Source: Mesodorylaimus sp. YZB2_4 (lineage: Eukaryota > Nematoda > Enoplea > Dorylaimida > Dorylaimidae). Taken from it: a stretch of DNA of 64,000 nucleotides. Under the pieces are notes generated by a model. That model did not search any database. It saw only the letters and a list, made by a program, of their open reading frames with translations, and had not been told where the DNA came from. Shown here in pieces: positions 12,564 through 23,790 of the stretch. The translations under genes and the position numbers were made by a program. The stretch spans positions 186,001-250,000 of the forward strand of contig JASANH010001297.1 of NCBI GenBank assembly GCA_030248295.1. The letters run 5' to 3'. Numbering within the stretch: position 1 is the stretch's first letter; each line of letters begins with the position of its first letter.

Positions 12564-13310
12564 GCGATTAGCAGTGGCCGAGTAGACCAGCCATCCTAAG
12601 CCCTGGTTATCCACTCTGTGCATTGGCTGGTCTAAAAGTTTTGAGCATGGCTATACTATATTATGTCCAAAAAAGACTTTTTTGGACATAATATAGTATA
12701 GCCATGCTTCGTCCCCCCCAGGCAGTGTGGATAGCGCCATCAGCCGATCAGGTGCGGAGCCAGTGACAGATAGTATAATCATGAACGACGCCATGCTCAC
12801 AAGGCATAGAACATATTGCTGTCTGCCATAAGCGGTCATGAAGAGATTTTTTGTTGTGCACTTTTTCTAATTTTTTTGGGAACTATGAAAAGGTCTATTT
12901 TTCGCATCCAGCCCGAGCTCCATGCTCAACACCAAACAGGGGGAGAACGTGAGGTCATGTTGCGATCTTGATTAATAAACGCCCCCCCCCTCCGCTACTA
13001 AAACTAGTACATGCAGATAATGAAGAGGACGGGAGCCCGCTGGCTCGCTATTCCGATTTCATCTGGCCTAATCATCCTTTCATCGCGAGCATGATTTGAA
13101 CTAGGAGGATTTCACAAATTAAGCAGAGGTCACAGAGATAACAGAGATAGCAGAGATAAGAGGTGTTAATAGCACAGAAATGTCGAACAGGATCTATAAA
13201 ATTATTTCCAAAAAAGTCTGTTATCACAGACTCGAGACTTTTAGACCAGCCAATGCACAGAGTGGAGCCAGGGCTTAGGATGGCTGGTCTACTCGGCCAC
13301 TGATAAGCGC
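12564..13310. mobile_element. TIR element with about 80-bp inverted ends
   Basis: The sequence 12564-12645 (from GCGATTAGCAGTGGCCGAGT to GGTCTAAAAGTTTTGAG) reappears inverted at about 13231-13310. A 63-nt perfect palindrome (12645-12707) lies just inside the left arm. A related end, TGGCCGAGCTGACCATCCAT, is seen near 40935. There is no transposase frame. I infer a foldback or MITE-type DNA element. Confidence 0.75.
12645..12707. repeat. perfect 31-bp-arm palindrome
   Basis: Two 31-base arms (GCATGGCTATACTATATTAT and onward) surround a single central A at 12676. The arms are perfectly complementary, so a transcript or single strand would form a near loopless hairpin. Confidence 0.95.
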
Positions 13311-13480
13311 AATCATGGCTTAGAAAAAATGTCTGAGCAGAAGCCGCTTTCTCTGCATGGATGTTAACAGGACGACTGATCGTGGCAACGAGCAGAGGAT
13401 CATGTAATCCTGTGCTTGTGGTCCACATAGTGGGGGTGTCTAACTCTCGGGCTATACGTAGAAGCGCTTGCTTGCCCCTG

Positions 13481-14231
13481 GAGTCTAGAACTTCATCTCA
13501 TTTGTAAAGAAAGGTGATGTATATAAGGAAGATAGGACGCTGATTGCAATCGATACTGAGACAGCTATAGACTCCCAGACTTTGTAAGAGGTGCAAGACA
13601 AGAAGAGGGCGACCGTCTTTCATTTACCTTATCCACACACCGCCGATAGATACGCTTCCTACCAACACTCTCAATCATTACTACCTGTCATTTGCATTCC
13701 CGACGCCTAACTTTTCCTGGGGTCTATGATCTGCCCGCGACCTTCTCACATTATCACACTAGCATTTCTATAAGTGTAACCTTCTCGATTATTCATTTAA
13801 TACCTATACTAGACACCATGTGACATTCTAATGCATAGGCTCTGATGATCAATGTGACCATGGACAGGAAGAGAGTCGTGGTCGATGTGATTTCGTTGAA
13901 CATGACTGGTACGTGACCACATCAGGGCGAGAGTTTTTCTGAACCAGGAAACCCCTGGCTCGGTGTGAGTTTCAGACATCTAGCTGAACATCGACCCTTT
14001 TTCGGCAGAAGCGATAACATCCACAGCCTTGGAAATAGCTTCATATAATTAAAAATTGTTATTTTTTTCCTTGAACTGTTTTTAGATAACAGCGAAACAA
14101 ATTATGTGTCCAACAAAATCAAATAGAATGCAAATCGGTTTTGGGATAAATAGGGAGGCGAATGTAAATGTATTCATAGACTGAAAATCCATGTAAGATG
14201 CAGTTGACATGCAGAAAAAATTGACGGCCAT
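13481..14231 (-). pseudogene. family A receptor pseudogene, N-terminal part
   Basis: Bases 13830-14231 match the start through TM3 of the intact gene at 23791-24933, including the first ATG at 14231-14229 (minus). Frames are broken: the Trp of WMSGTH is replaced by a stop and several indels are visible. A block at 13481-13580 matches the TM4 region. The segment between (about 13581-13825) is a foreign insertion also present in the pseudogene at 17459-18777. TM5 to the C-terminus is absent. The flank shared with that pseudogene shows both arose by segmental duplication. Confidence 0.75.
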
Positions 14232-15031
14232 AAAAGTTGCACGTAGGTTGTGTGAACCTGTATGGAACGCTTGGACATCTCTTATTTCATCAAAGAGTCA
14301 ACAAAATTTGCAAAGCCGCGCGTTTTTTTAGCCTGCGTCAAAACTGTCATTTGAATAGCGAAATAGCGTCAGAGTCTAATAAATGGGTCCAACAAGGACT
14401 TTATTGTAACACATTAAAGCGGCAATTTTTTTTGGATCGATCTGTTACAGCATCGATCATCTTTTCAATAATCGAGTTTCCGCTCTAATAAACACAATGG
14501 CGAAAATCGAATTGCACATAGTTTGCCAAAGAATTTGGCTCAATGTGGAAAAGCAGTTTGATGGTTTGTCGCAGCTACAGTACCCATACTTCTAGGACTC
14601 TCTCAAAAAGACTATGTGGCCGATCGAGGCGGCAAGAAGACATAGAATCAGCGTCATATTAAAATGCGCCTCTGCCACTTTAATCAAGACCAGTATTATA
14701 GAAATAAGAAAGTGAAAGATTACCCCATACCTCGTTATTTCGCCGCGGACATGGCCTTAACGAGTGGGTTTTTAAAGAGCGTAGGAAAGAAAATGACAAT
14801 TTTGCACTGAGAAGGTAACGAATAGAATTCAGTATGGTTGCACTAGAACCAGCGTTGGCAGTAAAAACGCGCACGAAGGCGTTAAGGATGAACATCTGAT
14901 AGCCCTCGTTAGTTTCACTTCACGAGAGCTCCTTCAACACAGAAAATTCCTTCTTGTTTTTCTTTCTTGCTAAGATATCATAAATTTTTTTCCTTTTTTC
15001 CAAAGCAAGATTCTGAAGGGTCGAACTCTGA
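14232..15031. other. intergenic; segmentally duplicated flank
   Basis: No gene. The first part matches the sequence just upstream of the pseudogene at 17459-18777 (AAAGTTGCACGT then GTTGTGTGAAC). The block around 14671-14760 matches 19021-19130 (CAGTATTATAGA, CCCATACCTCGTTATT), so it belongs to the same duplication. Confidence 0.6.
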
Positions 15032-16006
15032 ATGGCTGATGATCAGGTGATTATTCCCGTTAACCTCACTCTACAAAGTTTCGACCCTTTCGACATTTAT
15101 ATCTGGCCCGCAGGAATCGGGTTCATCGTTGGCGGAGCCGGGACATTGTTTGGAAATATGATGATTATACTTGCTATAATTAAGTCACACGAGCTCAAGA
15201 AAAGTCGATGCAATCTTTTGGTGGGGAATCTGGCATTTGCAGATTTCATATCAGGAGCCTACATCATCGTTGCTGGTGTATACGCTATAATTGGTTCCGT
15301 TTTCGGTTTGAGCTCGATGGCCATGACCAACGAGCAATGTTATTACATGTTCATACCTGCCATATTCTCATTCAATGCTGGATCGCTCATGATTCTGGCC
15401 ATTGGGTTGGACAGACTAATCGCGCTGAGTTGGCCAATGTTCTACAAAAGCCTGACAAAACGGTATATTATTACGACGATTGCGGTCTCCTGGTTGTTTG
15501 GTGGAGTGAACGCAGTTTTGGGTTTTATATACAAGGACTCCACGGAGGTGGTTCCTTCGTGCGCTATGCCAACTTCTCTCAGAAAAACAGCATTATCATT
15601 CTGGAACTATTCTAATATTCTTATAAACGTCCTGGTGGTTGCTAGCTATGCCGGCGCTTATCGCAGAGCAAAGTCTCTTGCTAAGATAAAATCGACCAAT
15701 AATGACCAGATATTACGTAATAATCGATTGCTATCATCGCTATTGATTTGTGTCTCGATTTACATCCTTGGCTGGATGGCTGCCATGGTTATCATCTTTC
15801 TGGTCAACGTCACTTCTGCCCCTCCCTCTGTCATATTTCATTGTTCAATGTATGTCGGATTGCTGGCCACTGTGAATGTCGGGTGCAATTTTTATGTCTA
15901 TTGTGCCAGGAGTGACGAATACAGACAAGCGTTTCGAAAAATTTTTAAATTCGATACCAATCAAGTCGAAGCGATTCAGATGATTAATAGCCCGCAGGCT
16001 CCTTAA
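15032..16006 (+). CDS. srsx-like chemoreceptor GPCR, twin 2
   Basis: A 324-residue receptor in one exon, near-identical to 8529-9503. All landmarks are retained: the NLT sequon at 11-13, GN in TM1, NLAFAD in TM2, Cys103 and Cys177, GLDRL, and the post-TM7 YR pair. Amino-acid differences from the twin are few and grouped: the extreme N-terminus, residue 58, residues 171 and 178-179 in extracellular loop 2, residue 273 at the start of TM7, and the cytoplasmic tail. No clear TATA box was seen upstream. It is a presumed chemosensory receptor at the plasma membrane. The high identity implies recent duplication or ongoing gene conversion. Confidence 0.88.
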   Translation: MADDQVIIPVNLTLQSFDPFDIYIWPAGIGFIVGGAGTLFGNMMIILAIIKSHELKKSRCNLLVGNLAFADFISGAYIIVAGVYAIIGSVFGLSSMAMTNEQCYYMFIPAIFSFNAGSLMILAIGLDRLIALSWPMFYKSLTKRYIITTIAVSWLFGGVNAVLGFIYKDSTEVVPSCAMPTSLRKTALSFWNYSNILINVLVVASYAGAYRRAKSLAKIKSTNNDQILRNNRLLSSLLICVSIYILGWMAAMVIIFLVNVTSAPPSVIFHCSMYVGLLATVNVGCNFYVYCARSDEYRQAFRKIFKFDTNQVEAIQMINSPQAP

Positions 16007-17458
16007 TAACTAAGCGCCTTTTGTATTGGACTTGCTCGTTGATTAAAAAAAAAGGTTGTTTAGATAAATCGTTAGAGGTTGGTGCATGTGGTGTCCATTG
16101 TTTAGCTTTCCGAAATGAAAACACCCTGTCTGGCGTGTAATTGTGAGAATGAATGTGAGTGTTGCGCTCAGTAAACAAAAATGGACTGTTAGCACCATGA
16201 TCCCGTTTGCACATGTACCTAATGGGATGAATCAATATTCGCCTTCAACCGGGAATGAGCCTTCATTTAGGGATGAATCATACAATCTTACCGAAATCAG
16301 TGAAAATTCCCGTTTACTTTTTTAACAAGTTTTTCCCACTTAAATCGCAAATACTTCTCGAGAAAGCTTTAATAAAAACTGGATACTGTGGGTGAATTCA
16401 AGCTTTGAAAATACACCAGCTCTTTTCACATACATTTCAAATTATGTCTCTGACATCTACGCGGGTTATCGCTAAAATTTTTGGAAAAAAATTGGCTAAA
16501 AGTGGCGAAGGCACAAAAACGCATTTCGACAGGCGTGTGTGCAGCCGGACTAACTACACCCCATCAAGAGAACACACAGTCTCATTGACTGCTGCATCCA
16601 TGCAACATGGTCTCCATTCACTTCTGAAACTTTAGTGTGTGTCGGTTGAGTCCTTGTTTGTTTGGCGTCCGAACATGGTTGAGGCATCATTGGGATCGCA
16701 GACCAACAAAATATAGTAATCTGTATGGTGTCCAGGTATCTTAACTGCATTCAGTACTTCTGCAATTTCTCCGGCAATTATTTTGTGGGAACCATACAGA
16801 GAACCAGTTCTACTTTTTTTTTTATTTAAACTTTGAAATGTCGTATTTTTTCAACATGTATTCCTGGCACATAAAAGTCGGGGAATACGAGGTCATGTTA
16901 CAATCTTCATTGATTCACGAGCCCCCTGGCAGGTCAGTGAATGCAGATAATGAGGTGAACGGGAACCGCCTGTCTCGTTATTCCGATTGCACCTGGCTTA
17001 ATTATTATTTCATCACGAACGTGACGTGAACAAGCAGGGCTTCACAAACTGAGCAAAGGAGAACATGAATAATTTGTTTCTAACACTATAAGGTCAAATA
17101 GGATCTACAAGTGTGGTTATACTGGCTGCGTTGGCGGCTCGAGAAAAGCTACGCGAACGCGTTATGTTCTCCTCACATATCATAAATGAACGTTGAATTA
17201 ACGTCTTCTGGGTTTACTTTGCAGCAGAGTTGACTTTGTATAAGTGCAGCAAATCCGTATTCCCCAGTTTTTTAGCTATGGTCAACCTATTTCAACCTCA
17301 GATAGTTGCAACATCGCGTACTGCAAAGTTTATTGACACCAAAAAGGTATCACAATTACCATTTTTCCCCAAAAAATTTAGTTGCATTTCGTTCAGAAAC
17401 TTGTGCTCTAATACTAGGGCAGCAGAACACGGGCCAGGCAAGCATGAGAGACAACAAT
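16007..17458. other. intergenic; duplicated segment, no gene
   Basis: Nothing coding recognised. The stretch at about 16888-17070 resembles 12950-13130 (GAGGTCATGTT, then a CGTTATTCCGATT-like block and TTTCATCACGAACGTGA), another piece of local duplication. Confidence 0.45.
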
Positions 17459-18777
17459 TTACCATGCCAGTAAACGCACGACAAACAGGGTTAGGCCCAG
17501 CACAGTGCTGTCACAGCCCGACGCTTGAAAGCGAGTTAGCATCATAGAACCGACCTCCCCCCATGAGAGCGCGTTTTTTACTCTCTGAAGAAATACCTTA
17601 TTAGCTAATACGACTGCATAGAAATCAGATGCGTTCAATATTGAAATCTCGATTGTGCGTATAGCATTAAGAATTATTCCCAGGCAGCTTGTACTGAATC
17701 CAGGTCTAAGCAGCAAAATCGAGTGGGGAATAATGACAATGACTCGATTGACAGCTTATACAGTTTGATACACACTTAAAACTAAAAGGGCCCTTTTCGT
17801 ATTTTTCTATCTGTTTCCCTCTCATTTCTAACCTGAGATGGGCACGCCTTATTTCCCACTTGCTTATTCCTCTTGTGATACGAATGAACTAAGTGCACAC
17901 CCGATGCCGATAGAGCTATGGCTAGGAAAAACCATATGAAATTTCTAATGTGTGTTAAAACCGCGCTGAACTCGTTTGAAAATGATGGTTATTCACAATT
18001 TTATATGATCCTCTAGAGTCTGACACTGAGTCTATTTTGTAAAGAAAGGTGATGTATAAGGAAGATAAGACACTGATAGCAATCGATACTGAGACAGCTA
18101 TCGACTCCCAGACTTTGTAAGAGGTGCAAGCCAACAAGAGGGCGACCGTCTTTCATTTACTCCTTATCCACACACTGCCAATAGATACGCTTCCTACCAA
18201 CACTCTCAACTAGCTCTAATTTGCATTCCCGACGCCTAACTTTTCCTGGGGTCTATGATCTGCTCGCGACCTTCGAACATTATCACACTAGCATTTCTAT
18301 AAGTGTAACCTTCTCGACTAACATTTGATACCTATACACCCTCACAACTTTTTTGCTTAGATTCTTATATTTTATGGGACATTCTAATGCATAGGCTCTG
18401 TCGATCACTGTGACCAGGGACAGGAAGAGGGTCGTGGTCGATGTGATTTCGTTGAGCATGACTGGTAAGTGACCACATCAGGGCGAGAGTTTTCCTGAAC
18501 CAGGAAACCCCTAGCTCGGTGTGACTTCCAGACATCTAGCTGAACATCGACCCTTTTGCAGCAGAAGCGATAACATCCACAGCCTTGGAAAGAGCTTCAT
18601 ATAATAGGAAATTGTAGACCTTTTTTCTTGAACTTAGAACAGCGAAATAAATTGTGTAACAAAATCAAATATAATGCAAATCGGTTTTGGGATTAATAGG
18701 GAGGCGAATGTAAATGTATTTATCGACTGAAGTTCCATGTAGGATGCAGTTGACTTGCAGGAAAAATTGACGGCCAT
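17459..18777 (-). pseudogene. family A receptor pseudogene, near full length
   Basis: Collinear with the intact gene at 23791-24933 from the ATG at 18777-18775 (MAVNFSCK) to the TM7 region (NASDFYAV, about 17600). Stops and indels occur throughout, for example a stop at the WMSGTH tryptophan and a deletion before TM3. A 233-bp TIR insertion (18115-18347) splits the coding sequence between TM3 and TM4, at the point equivalent to NLNRK/VWES in the intact gene. It is clearly non-functional as a receptor. Confidence 0.85.
18115..18347. mobile_element. 233-bp MITE-like insertion in receptor pseudogene
   Basis: The ends are imperfect inverted repeats (TTGTAAGAGGTG and CACCCTCACAA). It interrupts an otherwise continuous match to the intact receptor. 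The same insertion, with its far end eroded, is at about 13582-13825. T-rich flanks make the duplicated target ambiguous. Confidence 0.7.
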
Positions 18778-20773
18778 GAAAGTTGCACGTGAGTTGTGTG
18801 AACTGGCAGAGAACACTTGGGCCTTTCTTTTTTCTCAAAGTTCGAAGACCGAGAGTCAACGTGAGATTTTCAAGGCAATGAGTTGTTGCTAAATTAGATT
18901 TGCGTCGAGATTGTCATTCAAACCTCAATTCACCCTAATCATGCGCTGGATTGAGGCACAAAGAGGACAGAGAATCTATCGTTATACCACACTTCATTCA
19001 ATGACAAACGCCTTCGCTGCTTTAATAATGGTCAGTATTATAGAGATAATAAGTGCAAGTTTACCCATACCTCGTTATTCCGCTTGCACCTGCCCTATTA
19101 ATTATTTCGCCGCGAACATGTCCTGAACAATCCCGAAAGCGAACGAAGCGAAGAAAAAGATAAATGTGGACTGGGGAGTTAACACGTAGAATCTTCAGCG
19201 GTTGTGCTGGGACCAGCGTTGGCGATGAAAATACAACGCGGAGGCGACTCTATTGCAGAATCATTAATGAACATGTGCTAGTCTCTCGTTAGTATCACTG
19301 TACGAGATCACCGCCCACTCAAAAATTTTTTACAGTATTTCTTGCTTATCCTGTATATACTCATATCATCAGGTTCTCTTTTGATCTTTAGAAAACAGCC
19401 TCCTTCAAGGGTCGACTAACATGAGCTTGACAGGAGCATGCTGCCTCGGACGATGCTTTTAGGGCGAAAATTATTCGAGCAATAAAAATTTCGCGGACTT
19501 CGCGGTTTTTGATTTTCCGCGAATTTGTGAGGTAAAACACGAGAGTTTGAAGTCGCGCTTCTATGCCATATAACAAGGACACCTTCATTACAATCGGAAT
19601 CGTTTTTGCTGTTTTACGCAAGGCGACCAAAAGCGATAAGGGGCCATCAATAGAGGAGGAATAGGAGGCATTGAAAGATTTCGGACAAAACTGGACAGGC
19701 TAATGGTTAGGTCGGCAAAGAGAGGACGTTCGCTTCTGAGTTACTGCCTGCAACTTCTCCCTGTTTGCTACAGAATATCCACGCTAGGCTGATGGGTGCT
19801 GGGTTCTCAGTTACCTCCACCAAGCTGGGAGGCCTTTGAGAGCATGCCCTCATCGTCAGGAGCAGACCCTGGATGGGGCTCATTCTCAGCCGGTCCAAAA
19901 GCATCCAACAATCGTGCCAAACTAGGAAGGCGAAGGCCAGAGTACCCTAACCACATCAGCCTAGCGTGTATATTCTGTAGCAGATAACCTGAAAAGTTAT
20001 GTTGTCATGCACCGTTACTGCTGGTATAGTAAGTTAGACACCATAACCAAGTAAACACGCCTCCCAGAAATATGTGAGCGTGATCCTCACTGATTTTCCT
20101 TCTGGCATTTGCCCTTTTGATAGCCAGAGCTCCCCTTTAAAATCATTGGGTTTTTTGGGGTCTTTGGTTCAGTCGCGCTTTCGTGAAGGGTCTATTACAC
20201 GTTTGGCGGACGATTGGCGGATACACAGGGGGTAGCGGGTCAACGAGTTGAAAAATAGTGTGGACGTTCTTCTGGGATGGCCCAAAAGTGCCACGGCAAC
20301 TGTGCCAGCGCTTGACCTTTTCTTAAAACAAAAAAAATTTGTCGATTTGGGGCATTTCTTCTCAAATGGCGGAAGTTTTACCCCGCAAAGGGCTAAACTT
20401 GAGAAACCGCGGAATATTTGGCCCGCGAACTCATTCACCATTACAGCATTCTCCATCTCCCCTACCTTTCCCTGATCTTCCCAGAGCAAAAAATGATAAG
20501 TAAAAGAGGTAAACATGGTTTAATCAGAAATTTACTCGTATTTTCGACTAAAATACATGTTAAGCAATTTTCGAACTGGCGGTCTAGATTTTATCTGAAA
20601 ACATGGACCTAGCTGCACGATTGATTGGGATTTCAAATTCAAAAATTATTAAGGAAAGTACGATAATACTAATTTATTTATAGCGTGCAATATATAAGGT
20701 TCTCATCACTAATGGCGGCTTGAGAATACTAGTCAAAATCTTCGATTAAACTGGCTGAACACTCTGATTGTCA
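18778..20773. other. intergenic, with one foldback element
   Basis: No gene recognised. Bases 19021-19130 match 14671-14760. A foldback pair lies at 19765-19983 and is listed separately. Confidence 0.45.
19765..19983. repeat. short foldback element
   Basis: CTACAGAATATCCACGCTAG at 19769 is found inverted at 19957-19983 (CATCAGCCTAGCGTG and TATTCTGTAG). The roughly 27-bp arms enclose about 160 bases without coding potential. It looks like a small MITE. Confidence 0.65.
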
Positions 20774-21828
20774 TCAGTCACAAGGGGGCAGTTGTACCTG
20801 GAACAGTCGTCTGTCCCTTGCTGCCTGAATATTGGTCACGGAGCTGACTGTGATCGTGCCACCGCCCTGTGGATAAGCATTTTTGACCAACGCGTTCGCA
20901 ATTCGTTCGCCCGCCATCATTTTTATGCTGGAGTTAAACAGTCTCGGGTATCTCCAGTAGATTATGATAGCATTGCCGACACATCGAACGAGTTGATGTT
21001 ACTGTACCAGGCTTGCAATCTCTGAGCCGATATCGACTTTGGCTCGAAAAACCCAGCCACCATTTGACATGTTCTGGCTGATAGGACAAACAAGTAGTGT
21101 ATGATCAATTGTAACTTGAGGAATGGCATAATCTTGAGTGATACATTCAACGCCACGTGATTTGCATCGGACTGTGCATTTCTTTTTAAACGATATCTAA
21201 CAGATCCCAACAAAAACGCGTACGCTAAGAGTATGAGCACGCTCAAAATGAAATCCAGGTACTTGGTGTAAAGTCAATATGGACGTGCCATAATGGAGTC
21301 CGAATTTACGCACGGTATTACATCGACCAGGGACACACCGGCGTAGGACGGCATGAAACGGAGAAGAAAGCAAGCGGCAGTGACTGCTAGACACGTGTAG
21401 CAAGCGTGATTGCCGCTGAGCTTCCTGTATCGCATGGGCGACAAGAAGGACACGGCACGATCAAGTACAATGACCAACAGGATGGACAGTTCCATAGTTT
21501 GTGGCCCGAATCCTAGGGCGTGTATTGCGTGACATACGAAGGACAGTGTGTAGAGTGTCACCAGGCCGAGGGTCCTCAGAAGTCTGTGCACAGACAGCAC
21601 AGCGTGGCTGAATGCGTAGAGACTACGGGCGATTGAAATAAAAAATATGAACACATAAAAACGACTCCCTAATTGCCCTACTTTAAACACCGCTATAGCA
21701 AGCAGGGCGTGCATAACCGTGGACACAAAACTAACCACCCCGTAGGCTACTATCACTTGGAACCAAATTTCTCCCGATGTCAATCCGACCAGTGGTCTCG
21801 TCGTTGTTTGATTGAAATCTGCATTCAT
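20774..21828 (-). pseudogene. srsx-like receptor, disrupted by one stop and one frameshift
   Basis: From the ATG at 21828 (MNADFNQTTT) the frame runs through TM1 to TM4, with VIVLDRAVSFLSPMRY as the TM3/DRY region. An in-frame TGA interrupts it at 21276-21274. The same frame then continues with TM5 (FILSVLILLAYAFLL) and TM6. A one-base shift near 20975 is needed to reach the TM7 end (NAIIIYWRYPRLFNSS) and a tail that stops at 20776-20774. Everything else is intact and collinear, so inactivation looks recent. A polymorphic or erroneous base at either site is possible. A tiny intron at the TGA is unlikely because no GT-AG pair fits. Confidence 0.75.
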
Positions 21829-23790
21829 GATCGAACGAAGGATGAGGTAAAACTGGTGCAAACGACAATTTGCTGGAATGTGTTGAATGAACGGACCTGA
21901 CTGAGCAGAAGAGAGTACGAAATGATAAGGGCGTGTCCCAGATGGTGCACCTAAGTTGACAATAGAGTTGGGCTCTGCTATGCATACGAGACGTATGGTT
22001 GCAGTAGCATTCCAGAGACACAGCATGTGGCTCTGTTCACGAAGTTTTGCACAAAAGATGTCCGTACGATCAAGATACGAGTATCTGATCGCTACAGGTA
22101 TTGTTCGAAGAAACAGAGCAGTCTATTGTTTGATGTTGTCTGACCAATCATGCTTTTCTTGTGAAAACTCGCAGCTACAGAATACCCAGGCACAGCATTT
22201 GCGTATATCAGTGCTTTACAGATGCAAAGTGCTGCGCTGAAAAACTCAGTGTTGGCCGAACTGGGTGGGACTTCAAGGATTCGGTGGAATTTCGACAGGT
22301 GGTCGTATCAACAACAGTTCATTGTAATGAAGTGAAAAGGTGCGACACGACGAGCCTCATTCGAATTGGCATCTTGAATTGTTTTCTTCGTTGGCGGCTC
22401 TATTTACCCGAAATGGCTACGCATATGTTAAGGATAGGCACAACAAGAATGGTCTCTTCACGTTCTGGCGTTGTGATCAGAAGTATGCTGGCTGCAAAAG
22501 TGCACTGGTTCAGGGAAATGGTCTGCCTTCCATAGATCAGGCCAGACATGAGATCGAGCAAGATCGATGGTCAAGTGACTGGTTTGGTTTGCAAGTATAG
22601 TATTCCTAGGCTGAATTGCTTTAGACAATGAGGATACAGGACCATCAGAACCTCCTCTACTGCCGACACGTGTGGCCTCTCTGGATTGTGAGTCTAAATG
22701 GCTTTTTAAGTATGGTTAAAAAATGAATCATGTCGTAGACTGCGTGGGCTCGTTCCTGTGGCTCAGGTCATCCACTGGCTTGTCCTAGTTCAGTTAAGGT
22801 GCTTCGCCTGTGGAGCTTTCCTCGACTGGCCGCCGCTCAAAACTCTACTCCAGGCTAGGTAGAACCAGGTATACCAGCCAGTTGATGTCTCTGGCTCTTA
22901 GACCAGGAGGCCTGCCTGAAGGGTTTTTGAGACCATCCGCTCCCCGCAGTGCTATCAGTTGTTGTTCGGTGCTATTGTGCTGTTCAGTCTATCAGTGTTT
23001 CTAAGTGAGCTTGTCACGACTACGTGCCAGGCCCAGGGAGCATCGAGGTTGTAATAGGTGCCTTAGTGTACTCTATTAGCATATAACATCTAGTGTGCAC
23101 TGAGAGGCAAAGGCTATTTGTCTTCTCCCTGGTCAGGGCCGAGCGAGGCCGAGAGGCCGAGCTGACCGGCTTACCTGACATGCGAGGGATTAATGACCAG
23201 TTCCTGGGCCCGAGAATCGCCTATATGAAGGCCCTCCTATCTGCCCGGCGAGATGTCAGGCCAGTCTAGATCAGTTCGATTAGACGACTTCTTGACGACC
23301 TGACGCTTGTAGCCAGCTCTTTCGATCCTGCGTGACTTTCCTTGGTTCGGCCTAGTAGACGCTAGCAATAAACTATTCCGGTACTTGGGCTGCGTGGCTT
23401 GATTCGAACCTCAACACAACAGCACAGTTGGTTCAGTGTGCAAGCACAAGAACCTGACTGTTTCAAGGTTACAGAAGCAAAATTCTGCGAGATAACGGTT
23501 CGTGTCATCTGTTCAACTAAGATCGCATGCTGTAGCACTGTTTTATATGACTGCACAAGGCATGGACTAATGACACACTTAATTCAAGCCGCTAAATGTT
23601 ACACAATATAATTAAACAGTCCCAGAACCCATTCCTTTACTATTCGCTCCTTTTGGAATTATAACCATACATCTTTCGGGTGTGAAGAACACCTTATGCG
23701 AGAACTCCACCAATAATACAGTAATCATACATTATTAAGTTCAATAGCCAGCAACCGCAGAAAGATTCAAACAACAAGATACCAAAACCA
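21829..23790. other. intergenic, holding a FLYWCH fragment
   Basis: Apart from the FLYWCH-like fragment at 22340-22600, no gene or RNA was recognised. The part at 22630-23400 is GC-richer and carries low-complexity GGCCGAG motifs around 23140-23170. Confidence 0.45.
22340..22600 (+). pseudogene. FLYWCH-type zinc finger fragment
   Basis: The translation contains GYAYVKDR, then LFTFWRC with a second Cys seven residues on (YAGCKSAL) and a His in ARHEIEQ. That spacing is the FLYWCH pattern of aromatic-rich start, WxC, C and a terminal His. Such domains occur in transcription regulators and in Mutator-like transposon proteins. Only this one domain is present, no start or continuation was found, and its neighbours are repeats, so I infer a gene or transposon fragment. 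Confidence 0.5.
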
